Assembly: GCF_025698545.1 (NCBI RefSeq)
Contig: NC_068565.1
Location: forward strand, 4,774,001 to 4,838,000
Reading direction: 5' to 3'
Origin: Gossypium raimondii
Taxonomy: Eukaryota > Streptophyta > Magnoliopsida > Malvales > Malvaceae
DNA: 64,000 bases
Numbering within the stretch: position 1 is the first letter of the stretch; every line of letters begins with the position of its first letter. A program made the position numbers and the translations under genes. The notes beneath the pieces are model-generated. The model saw only the letters and a list, made by a program, of their open reading frames with translations, made no database searches and was not told where the DNA came from. Positions 34,400 through 43,803 of the stretch are shown here, in pieces.

Positions 34400-37030
34400 T
34401 TAATATAGGAAGTAGTTCTAATAATCAATTAGAAGAAATTCTGAATCCTGAAAAACAGGATATTAAATTAGGAAATTTAATCGGAGAAGAAAAGACTTTT
34501 CGATGAAATGATAGAAAAGATTAATAAAATCATATTTCTAAAGAAGAAATATATAAGATCTCTAAGTTTAAAATATGGACTCAGAGACATATAGAAAAAT
34601 TAGCGGTAACACAATTCGCTAAAGATACAAGAGGAGGATTAATAGAAATCCTCTTTTACTAAAGAAAAATCAAAAGGATCAAAAGAAATATCCTCAAGTT
34701 AGATATATTCATTTAGGTATAATCATGATTACTATTAGAGCTTTATTTAGAAGAGGTCTTGATATTCCTATTATAGCTGTCCTTTTAGATAAAATATTTG
34801 AAAATCCAATAAAAGCACTTATTGGAGGTATTCAGTCTAATTTACATACAGACGTAATAGGATTTAAAGTTAAACCAAATTACTTTATTTCTATTACAGA
34901 TTCTCTAATAGAAGAGTGTTTTTGCCTTAGAATTCAGACAAAAAATTCTGATATTAATGATTTGGCAGAAGATCTAGCAATCAGCTGGACTTCCATTAAT
35001 GAATATACAAATACTGCTGAAGTAGAAATAAAAGAGATTAATAATAAAATTATTGAACTCTTTGAATCAAACAGGTTCACTACTGAAATTCAGCCAAAAT
35101 TATTAGATTTAAGAGATCTGTCAATTCCAAGAGATTGGATGATGAAAAAAATTAATAGTTCTAGTAGTTCTAAACCAGTTAGTACTATAGAATATATGTC
35201 ATCAGGCAATAAATTGTAATTTAAAAATAACTGTATAACCCATACAAATGAAAATTTAGTTTTACCTCTAGTTCTCAACCGTAAGATGAAGAGGATAATA
35301 TTAGTACAAACAAGACACCAATAGGAATTAAAACTTTAAATTCCTATATTTCCTCTCGATCCTAGTAATAATTCTAGAAAAACTAGAAATTCAAACTTCA
35401 ACAATTGATAAAAGTCAAAAGTTGGAATAAATATCAAAATCACATTTCAATTTAGAAAATATAAAAAATTCTTTAAATGCTTTTATTGATATTGAGCTAC
35501 AATTTGTAGTTGCGAAGAAATGCAATTCTCAGAAAATGGGAATTAATGAAAAACCTATAAAAATAATAGGAATAGACGGTAGTAAAACTATTATACATTA
35601 TAAAGTTAAAATTTACCAATCTACATAAACAATGTTAGATTTGTGATTCCTAAAATTGTATGTTTTCCTAACATGAAAGGAGATATATTATTAGGAAATA
35701 ATTTTATATGTAAATATTTACCTTTTCCTATAGATAAAAATTCTATTTGGTTATCAAGTAAAAGATGATTTTATAGAAATTCCAATTGAAGAAAATAATA
35801 AAATTGTGTGTAATAAAAATTTACACCTATTAAAATTAATTAGTAGTTTATTACTAATATTTATTGATTTTTGAGCAGCCTCACGGATAGAGGTAAACAA
35901 ATTTCTAAAAGAAATAGTCGGTGAATGGACAACTGTTCACAAACAGCCCAACAAAGGGAAAGCAGAATCAAACTCCAAAAAAGGATTTGTACCTGCACAA
36001 ATACCATTTTATCCTAACCAAGGATATTATGTGTCCTATCCAATGGTAAACCAACCACTTGGATCAAATGTTTTAAATTACCCGATGGTAGACCAACCAA
36101 TGGGAAATACGTTTTCATTGACTCCAAACACGGTAAGTCAATTACAATGGTCCCAAAATCCGAATTCAGTATCACAAACAAGTTATGCTGAAGTCATTAA
36201 GAGAGCTGAGAATTTGTTGAATCACCAACAAATTCAAGAATTAAAAGATCTTTCAAAATTTAAAGATTTTTATAATCCTGGTTTATTACCAGAAAATTTT
36301 GATTTTATAAATGAGATATGGAAAACCCATATTTCAAATCAAAGAGCCAATTTCCAAAGACTCTCATCAGATTCTTTACATTTAGATGAAATAGAAGAAA
36401 TGAATCTCAATAATATGCAAGAAGGTTGAAGTCAACAAAGATAGCAACCTAAAAGGAAGGAAATCCACATACCAACAATAAAGATTGGCAACGTGGATGT
36501 CATCATCAAATCCATGATGAAGACAAAAGAAGAAAATCCAAGTGCAGACAAACAAGTTTTGCAACGTGGAAGCTATCATCAAACCAATGATGATGTAAGC
36601 AATGATGGAAGCTACCATGACACAAGCAAGTGATGGAAGCAACCATTAATTGAAGCATGCAACGTGGAACAACCAGGTCCATGCAATTAAAGATACAAGA
36701 AGACCAATGAGACGTGGAAGCAGCCACATCCATTTGGAAATTGAATCCTTATCAGAAACACTGTTCGGGATTCAAAATACAATTGTATAGAATTTTTAGA
36801 ATTCCTCTATAAATAGGGAGGAAAGCTCAATTGTATAGCATATTATAAATTCCGCATAAACTTTCTTTTAGAATAGTCTTCTCTTTTGTAACCTTTTCCT
36901 TTTGTTAATAAAGAGTCTATATTCCCTTCCGCTCATACTCTCAACCCTTCCCCCGTGATTTAGGTCTGGTTATTAAAAAATAGGAAAGATTGCGGCTCAC
37001 AATTTGGTCTGGTTAGGTCTGGTTTTATAA
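34400..37030 (+). mobile_element. Endogenous pararetrovirus fragment (Caulimoviridae), broken
   Basis: A fossil viral copy. Parts recognised: a movement-protein (30K-type) region around 34650-35220 (with ALFRRGLDIP and SITDSLIEECFCLRIQT), an aspartic-protease-like region around 35480-35740 and a coat/accessory-like region around 36010-36430. The last part, about 36430-36980, is an intergenic promoter-like region. It holds direct repeats around GCAACGTGGAAGC and GATGTAAGCAATGATGG, a TATA box (CTATAAATAGG, about 36810), a plant-type AATAAAG signal near 36907 and repeated GGTCTGGTT motifs at the end. The reverse-transcriptase/RNase H and zinc-finger parts were not seen, so it is a partial copy, broken in several places, probably old. 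Genus not resolved (florendovirus- or petuvirus-like is a guess). No target duplications, as expected for passively integrated pararetroviruses. Confidence 0.75.
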
Positions 37031-37471
37031 AAATTGACCTATGCCAATAATTCCTTTTCTTTGTCCCATATTAGGACCACCAGTATCAATCAATTTACCA
37101 ATTTTGAAGACAATTGGTACGATATTATTAGTCTCGTTTCAATTTTTGTATGATTCCTACGTACATATCAGCATGTATAGATTTGTCTTGTTTCGTATTG
37201 GCTGGTACCATCCCTTCTTTCTAGATGCAAGATTTTTTTCCCCACTTGTTTGTTTCTTGTATCCACTTCTTAACATTGTTCCGAACAAAAATTGTTCATC
37301 AATCTACAACGACATTAATACATATCAAAATAAAATGATATAATCGATGACCTTAACTTCAGTAAAACGATGTAAGAATCCACTGTAGCAGAGCAATGCT
37401 GGGTAGAGAGAGCCTTGAATGCTTGGTAAGTTTGCCAGAACATAGCCAGGCCAAATCATCCATCGCAGCTA
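37031..37471. other. Gene-free stretch
   Basis: No recognised coding. The 87-codon frame at 37396 runs into a MITE and is not a gene. Whether 37031-37370 belongs to the pararetrovirus fragment is unclear. Confidence 0.4.
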
Positions 37472-37480
37472 TAAAATTAA

Positions 37481-37752
37481 GGGTAAACTACATTGGTAGT
37501 CACCCAAGTATGATCTTTTTTTTCTTTTTTGATCACTCAAGTATGAAAAGTTATAAAACAGTTAATTGTTCAATTGTTTTTTTTAATTGCTCAATTATCT
37601 GGATTTTTGGGTGCTTCCATTTCTACATTAGCCAACTGTTGGCCATAAAAGACAATTGAATAGTTAGATGATCATTTTGTAATTTTTCATAATTGGGTGA
37701 CCAAAAAAGAAAAAGGAAACCATAGTTGGGTGATCTGTACTGTAATTTGCCC
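37481..37752. mobile_element. Mutator-like MITE, 272 bp
   Basis: It starts GGGTAAACTACATTGGTAGTC and ends GATCTGTACTGTAATTTGCCC (inverted). The 9-bp flanks TAAAATTAA and TAATATTAA match at 8 of 9. It belongs to the same terminal family as 25517-27158 and 60447-61164 (GGTAAACTACA with (A/G)GTCAC). The near-intact target duplication suggests a moderately young insertion. Confidence 0.75.
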
Positions 37753-38087
37753 TAATATTAATAGCTAACTTGCAATATGCATACACGACTGATTCACCAT
37801 CTCCAAGCCCTTGGTCAAGCTTGACAGCTGAGTATATTTTACAAATATTGCATGAAAAAAAGCTTTGAAATGTGTCATACTACAGTTTTATCCCCACCCT
37901 TTTCACCTACAACATTAATTTCTGGTGAAGCAATCATAAATGTCCAATAAGATCGAAGCTTTTGGCATCCCAAGGAAATATCAGTTGTAACCTAGTCAGC
38001 ATCATCATTCCCTCATAAAATTCATAATACAGTTGATTCATAGTCCCCCTTCCCCCCAAGTCCCTTGGTGAAACCCTTTTTTTAGAC

Positions 38088-38402
38088 ATGGAAGAACTGA
38101 GAATTCAAGAAAGGGATCATGTTGTCAATGGTGATCAACAACATGAATTTGATATCAGAAACAATCCAAACTCACAAACTATATCTGATGTGTTAAAATG
38201 TTGTTTCATCAAATTGTTGGTAGATGGCATGGATATGGTGTTGAAAGATGCAAAATCAAGGAAAATCAATGGCCTTAATTCTTCACTAGAGGAATTTAGT
38301 TTCCATTGTAAGGATTCATGGAAACATGAACATGTCAATATATCTATAGGGGGCTATACTGAATTCCTCATGAATTTTCTTACTTTTCCTCCAGTTCTAT
38401 GA
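38088..38402 (+). CDS. Small open frame, 104 residues, unidentified
   Basis: ATG at 38088 (GACATGG context), stop at 38402. The product is hydrophilic at the N-terminus (MEELRIQERDHVVNGDQQHEF), with LKCCFIKLLVDGMDMVLKDAKSR and a C-terminus ending LTFPPVL. It has no signal peptide or motif I recognise. A TATA-like ATAAAATTC and CCCTT-rich leader precede it. It could be a small plant-specific gene or a chance frame. Composition is mildly coding-like, and it is not inside a recognised repeat. Confidence 0.3.
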   Translation: MEELRIQERDHVVNGDQQHEFDIRNNPNSQTISDVLKCCFIKLLVDGMDMVLKDAKSRKINGLNSSLEEFSFHCKDSWKHEHVNISIGGYTEFLMNFLTFPPVL

Positions 38403-38990
38403 TCAAATTGGTGGGGTTTCAACTTAATCTTTTAGTCACCTTTTTCACATTCCCTATATGGTTTTCTTACTTTGCTTTCATGTCTTTGATGTTTCCATTA
38501 CATGCTGTAAAGAAAATCATTGAGAAAATTGTTCACAATGTTGAATTAAACTAACAAAACTGTTAAAGCCAAAGCAGTGAACTTGGCAACTAAGTCCATT
38601 TCAACTCTAAACTTGAAAAATGAAAAAGTTTCATAAGGTGGCATTTTGTTTTAAAATAATTTTATGTGATGACAGGGTACAATCTCATAGTGTTACATCA
38701 TCAGAAATCTTGATGGAATCCAAGTTTAGGGACCAAAATATACTTAGTTGCCAAATTCAGGTGGCAAAGTGAAAAAAAAAGGTACAAGTACGAAAGTGAA
38801 TCTAATTGCTAAGGTCAGGGAGTGAAAGTTATATTAATCCTTTTTTAACGCAAACGAAAAGATGCTCTACCAACTGGAAAAGGTCAAGTTTTGCTCTTCA
38901 AAGCCCAATTTCAAAGCCCACCCGTCCTACCGTTGCTCGAAAATTGGAAATTTGTAGTGGGGGTTTTTGCAGGAAGCCTTAAACCCAGAA
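38403..38990. other. Gene-free stretch with a fold-back repeat
   Basis: Contains the inverted repeat listed at 38573-38765. The last 100 bp are the upstream region of the APO gene. Confidence 0.4.
38573..38765. repeat. Fold-back MITE-like repeat
   Basis: The left arm GTGAACTTGGCAACTAAGTCC...AACTCTAAACTTG pairs with the complement of CCAAGTTTAGGGACC..ACTTAGTTGCCAAATTCAG. About 190 bp. No clear target duplication was found. Confidence 0.5.
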
Positions 38991-39079
38991 AATTGAGCTG
39001 ATTTTTTTTCCCTTCTTTTTTGAGGTGATATTTTGTAAGGCTACCTTACTGATAGACAGTAGCAGCTTCAAAGTTCTAG

Positions 39080-39990
39080 GTAAGCTTTTCTGTTACTAAT
39101 CTTTCTTTTCAGCTAACTTTCTCGGCTTTGGGTTTTCTTTTATTCTTGTTTAATCATGGGGTTCATATTTTTGTTTATTATCTATCTGGCTTTTTTTTAT
39201 AGAACCACTTATTTATTTTTATTTCTATTGAATTGGGTTTGCTTTAATACTTTCAGAGAATTTTCCACTTTGATTTTCTTTCTTAGAGTGGTAGTTTAGT
39301 AAGATACTTTCAGAGAAGGTTCTGCTTTGTTGGGAGGATGTGAAAGGGTAATAAAGATTGAAAATTTGTTAGTCCGATTGATTAACCAACAAAGTAGGAA
39401 AGTGATTATGAAATTTAACCATTGGATTGACAAAGTTTCCATTTTTACCTCTTTAAGGGAGAAAAATGGGAGATATGGTGCTAGCTAACATGATGATTTG
39501 TATTGATTGTAAAATCACTGCATTGGTTACTGCAATTGTTAGGGATAGGTAAGTAGAGTAAATAAATAATGTTTGGAGGGATGATAATGGAGTGGAGGGG
39601 AAAGAGAAGGAAAAGAAGGATTTTTTTTCTTTTCAGTCCAAGAGATGGAAAATGGAAGAAAAGAAAAGATTTTTGAGGGTAAAATCATAAATAAATTGAC
39701 AAGGTCAATGATTGTTTTCTTTTCCACTGGCTTCCTGTTAATTGAAGGGTTAAATTTTGATGGAGCTGAATGGTGCAAAAGCTATCCATTCCCATTACAT
39801 TGGCTAGCCCTGTTTTTATTTCTCAAAGAGAGAATGGGTTCTGAAATGATTTTCATAATAACATTGATAAATTATTGATTTTAGGCGTTTTTCTTTTTGC
39901 ATCTTTGATTTTCTCCATGCAGAAAATATTCATGATTTTCCCATTCATTGACATTTTCCCCCATTTCTTTGGTTTGCCTTTTTTCCTCAG
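39080..39990 (+). other. Probable 5'-UTR intron of the APO gene
   Basis: A strong donor (TTCTAG|GTAAGC at about 39080) and the acceptor TTTTTCCTCAG ending at 39990, four bases before the ATG, fit an intron in the leader. Leader introns are common in plant organelle-protein genes. Confidence 0.5.
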
Positions 39991-39994
39991 ACCA

Positions 39995-41963
39995 ATGCTC
40001 CAGACACTATCGACAGCGTCATCATTATGGAATCCATCTCAGAGGAGTGAGTCACTTATCTTCCCCTTTTGTTTCCTTCTGACTCCAATATGAAAGAACA
40101 AACTTAACTTCACAATTAATACTGAATTACACCAATGTAATGCAAATTAAACGCCACAAAACATATCTGAAAGGAAATATAAGAAAAGTTTATGTACTTG
40201 TATGACCTCCACTTGGCAGGTGCATGTTTAGAAATCGTGGAATTTCAGAGGTCTCAATTATCATCTCTGAGTCCGTGTCCTTTTTATTTGAAGGTGAACA
40301 TTCTTTCTGTCAATTCCTATTTCTTTCTTATTTGATTTCCTCTATATGTGATCTTGAAAGTGATTTCCTCTGTTTGTGGATTCCTTTATTTAGTATGAAT
40401 ACTTTCAAATTCCGTAAACAATCAAGTTAGTGGCTTACAAATTAGTCCATACGTCAAATAGATGCTCTACATTTACATGTTTATGACATGCTTCCCTATC
40501 TTGTGGTTATGTTACATGAGACATAACATTTTGTTGATGATACTTAACCATAGATGATAGGCAAGAATTCTCGAGAATGCTTCAATTTCTTTTCTCACTG
40601 ATGGCAATATTCTAGAGCAATATTTGTTCCCTTCTATATGCAGTTTGGGAGCAAATCAGTTCAGAAAGGTAGAGCACTTGTTTCAGGAACTTTTCCATAT
40701 GCCTGTCAGAGGCCTAAACAGTACCCTGCCAGCAAGAAGCCAGGGGAATATCCCCAAAATATGGATCTTCCACCAGTACTGCCTAAGAAAAAGAAGAAAC
40801 CTTATCCTATTCCTTTCAAAGAGATCCAGAAAGCTGCAAGGAAGGATAAGAAACTTGCTGAGAGGGGTGTAGAGAAGCCACTTCAGCCTCCTAAAAACGG
40901 ATTACTTGTTCCTGAACTTATTCCTGTCGCATATGAGGTGTTAGATGCATGGAAACTTTTGATTGAAGGTCTTGCACAGCTTTTGCATGTCATTCCTGTT
41001 TACGGTTGCAGGTACTTGTATTATAGTTTTAGTTCCGATGTTTCTATTGTCTTGTTTTGAGCTCTGCATGTTTTGAATGGTGTTGGTATCTTCAAATATT
41101 CATTTATTTTAGTTCTACGCAGTGACTGCTCTGAAGTTCATGTGGCTCATAGTGGTCATAATATTCAGGATTGCAAAGGTCCAAGGAGCTCAAAGCGCCG
41201 TGGTTTACATTCATGGGTGAAAGGTTCCATCAATGACATTCTTATCCCCATAGAATCATATCACCTTTATGATCCTTTTGGCCGGCGCATCAAGCATGAA
41301 ACACGGTTTGACTATGACAGGATTCCTGCTGTTGTAGAGCTATGCATCCAAGCCGGTGTGGACATCCCAGAGTACCCTTCACGACGAAGAACCAATCCCA
41401 TCAGAATGATCGGAAAGAAAATAATCGATCGTGGCGGATACGTTGAGGAGCCTAAGCCATGGCGTGCAGTGGATCCATCCTCTTCCTCAATTATAGATCT
41501 TGACACATGTGGAGCTTGCGAGCGATTTCCACCTCCCTCACCCGAAGATGTACCCATCATTGCACAGGAAACAATGAATGCACATGAGACAGTTCAGACA
41601 GGTGTTACGAAGTTGATGAAGAAGTACACGGTGAAGGCATGTGGATATTGCTCGGAAGTCCATGTAGGGCCATGGGGTCACAATGCTAAACTTTGCGGAG
41701 AATTTAAGCACCAGTGGAGGGACGGGAAGCATGGTTGGCAGGATGCCACGGTCAGTGAAGTTTTCCCACCAAATTATGTGTGGCATGTTCAAGACCCAAA
41801 GGGACCTCCCATGAGAAGTGCATTGAAGAGATATTATGGCAAGGCTCCTGCTGTGGTTGAACTTTGCATGCAAGCTGGAGCTCAAGTACCTCGCAGATAT
41901 AAACCTATGATGAGGCTTGACATTATAGTCCCTGAAAGTGAGGAGGCCAGCTTAGTTGCATGA
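39995..41963 (+). CDS. APO-family organelle RNA-binding protein (APO1/APO2-like), four exons
   Basis: Exons: 39995-40046, 40220-40293, 40644-41011 and 41123-41963, giving 444 residues with consistent phases. The N-terminus (MLQTLSTASSLWNPSQRSAC) is serine-rich and acid-poor, like a chloroplast transit peptide. The body has the conserved EYPQNMDLPPVLPKKKKKPYPIPFKEIQ block and two APO domains. Each domain carries a zinc-binding-type CxxCxxVHxxxxGHNxxxC motif (CSDCSEVHVAHSGHNIQDC near residue 165-185, CGYCSEVHVGPWGHNAKLC near residue 335-355). APO1 promotes splicing of plastid introns and accumulation of 4Fe-4S photosystem I complexes; APO2 is its close relative (family knowledge). Which one this is cannot be told. 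Exon 2 boundaries are the least certain: 40293 as donor was chosen because it alone keeps the frame into exon 3. The last three exons are very secure. Confidence 0.9.
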
Positions 41964-42330
41964 TCTTCAGGTTTATTGATAATCCATTTTTGGTGCTTTG
42001 TATCTTTTTTAACTTTGTATAATTTGTTCATATTCTTATTCCAATGTACCTAACCAAAGATGAAGAAGCCATATTCATTACTTCATTTTTAGAGGCAGGA
42101 TCTTGGTCTCCTTGGTTTAGTAAAATTGTCTTTTAACTCCCCTAAAATTTGTAAAGCTAATAAAATGGTAAAATTTGTGCTCTGGTCCCCAAAAATTTGC
42201 AATTCAAAGGATTTGCCCATTTGGGTTATTGAATTACTCCATTTTCAACACCAGATTGTCAGTGTTGTAATTGATAGAGGCAAATTTTAATGGTTTAAGG
42301 AACCTAATTAAACTCAAAGAATGATTCGAT
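41964..42330. other. 3' flank of the APO gene
   Basis: Probable 3' UTR to about 42060, then AT-rich sequence. No other feature seen. Confidence 0.4.
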
Positions 42331-42481
42331 GAACCTATGTGATGGCTTGATGGTCAAAGATATTCACCGCCATAGGTGTAGTTCGGGTTCGAGTTACATT
42401 AGTTGTGTTTGTTGTTTGGGTTTTGTCCTAGTTGCATTTGTTGTTTGGGTTTTGCCCTGTTATTGTAATTCACCAAAAAGA
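42331..42481 (+). mobile_element. tRNA-derived SINE
   Basis: 151 bp flanked by the 8-bp duplication GATTCGAT (42323-42330 and 42482-42489). It has an A-box-like TGATGGCTTGATGG near 42340 and a B-box GGTTCGAGTTAC near 42386-42397, i.e. an RNA polymerase III promoter. It then has two copies of a GTTTGTTGTTTGGGTTTTG(T/C)CC unit and a short CACCAAAAAGA tail. It ends about 180 bp upstream of the b561 ATG. Confidence 0.65.
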
Positions 42482-42612
42482 GATTCGATATTCAATTTGA
42501 TCCTATTTAAAGTAAAAATAATTGAAGAGTTTAAATTATTATTACATAATCAATATAATTATTTTAAATAAATTAATTCTTTTCTCAAAAAGAAGAGAAT
42601 TACTACACCGAC

Positions 42613-42619
42613 TATAAAA
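42613..42619 (+). promoter_or_regulatory. TATA box of the DOMON/b561 gene
   Basis: TATAAAA, 45 bp upstream of the ATG at 42665 in a CT/A-rich leader; implies a very short 5' UTR. Confidence 0.6.
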
Positions 42620-42664
42620 GCTGATATAAACGAACCCTTCGTCTCAATTCATACATTATCTCCA

Positions 42665-43803
42665 ATGGCTTCTAAATCCTTCTCCTTTGCCTTCCTTCTG
42701 CTCTTTTTCTTGTGCACCTTCGCCGCCGCTGAACCTTGCGACAACCACCGATTTCGTGGAGGCAAAAACTTTGCCTCGTGCATCGACTTACCCTCCTTGA
42801 ATTGCTCACTTCATTGGAACTTCCATTCATTGACTCAAACCGTCGATGTTGCCTTGAGGCAAAACAGTGTTGATCAAAAAACAAGATGGATGTCATGGGC
42901 TATTAATCCTCACTCGAAAGGTATGGTGGGTTCACAAGCTTTGGTTGCCTTTCAAAAAGATGATGGAACCATGGTAACTTATACTTCACCTATAACAAGC
43001 TACGCAACTCAGCTTCAAAAGGGTGACCTTAGTTTCCCCGTTAATGGAGTTTCCTCGATTCTTGAAGGTAACGAGATGATCATGTTTGCAACTTTGGCAT
43101 TGCCTGCAAACACTACAACCGTGAACCACCTTTGGCAAGAAGGACCCTTAGTTGGAAATGTCCCTAGGATGCACCCTTGTCTGGTCCCAATATGGGTTCA
43201 ATGGGGACCTTGGATTTTCTCGCAGGCAAGCTTGTTGTAGACAAAACAAGTTCAAGAAACCAATGGAAGGTAGTTCATGGAATTTTATGCACATTAGGAT
43301 GGGGTTTTCTAATGCCTGTTGGAGCTTCAATAGCAAGGCATGGGAAGCAATGGCCAGGCACTGCTTGGTTTCGTGCTCATGTTTTTTCTCAATGCTCGGC
43401 TTTTTTGATAGGTTTGGCTGGTGGGATCATTGGTGTTTTGCTTTGGCTTGGGGCACTTGGAGCTAGAATTGGAGGAGGAATCCATCAATATATAGGGATT
43501 ACCCTTCTTGGTCTCGGTGCAATTCAAGGGATCGTAGGGTATTGCAGGCCACATAAAGAAGATAAGAAGAGAGTCTACTTCAATATTTTTCATTGCTCAT
43601 TGGGATATGGTACCATTGGCTTAAGCATTGCGAATGTATTCTTGGGGTTTCATATGGTACATTTGATGATCAAGACTTGGCCTCAAGTGACATACATTGC
43701 TGCAATCTCATTGCTGGGAACCATTAGTCTTATTTTAGAAGGAGTCGGTTGTTGGAGGAGGACCACCGTGCGACGTGAAATAGCCGCCGAGGAAACACTT
43801 TAA
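42665..43803 (+). pseudogene. Cytochrome b561 and DOMON domain protein (auxin-responsive AIR12/CYBDOM type), single frameshift
   Basis: From ATG 42665: signal peptide (SFAFLLLFFLCTFAAAEPC), then a DOMON domain (residues about 30-165, with MSWAINPHSKGMVGSQALVAF and LPANTTTVNHLWQEGPLV). The frame breaks near 43170, just after GNVPRMHP. The C-terminal half continues in the next frame (MGSMGTLDFLAG...) to 43803. It has a b561 transmembrane core with the four expected heme-ligand histidines (VHGILCTLGWG, RAHVFSQC, IHQYIGI, NIFHCSLGYG). One base lost from a CCC(C) run would explain it. Intact length would be 379 residues, normal for the family. These plasma-membrane proteins move electrons, probably from cytosolic ascorbate to apoplastic acceptors (family knowledge). 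All domains and promoter look healthy, so either a very recent loss or a sequence error. Confidence 0.85.

Noticed and set aside
34725-35219. Considered as a host gene of 164 residues
   Set aside because: The sequence pattern fits a caulimovirid movement protein and the neighbouring remnants are viral in kind, so it is treated as part of a viral fossil.
37396-37659. 87-codon open frame
   Set aside because: Most of it lies inside the MITE at 37481-37752.
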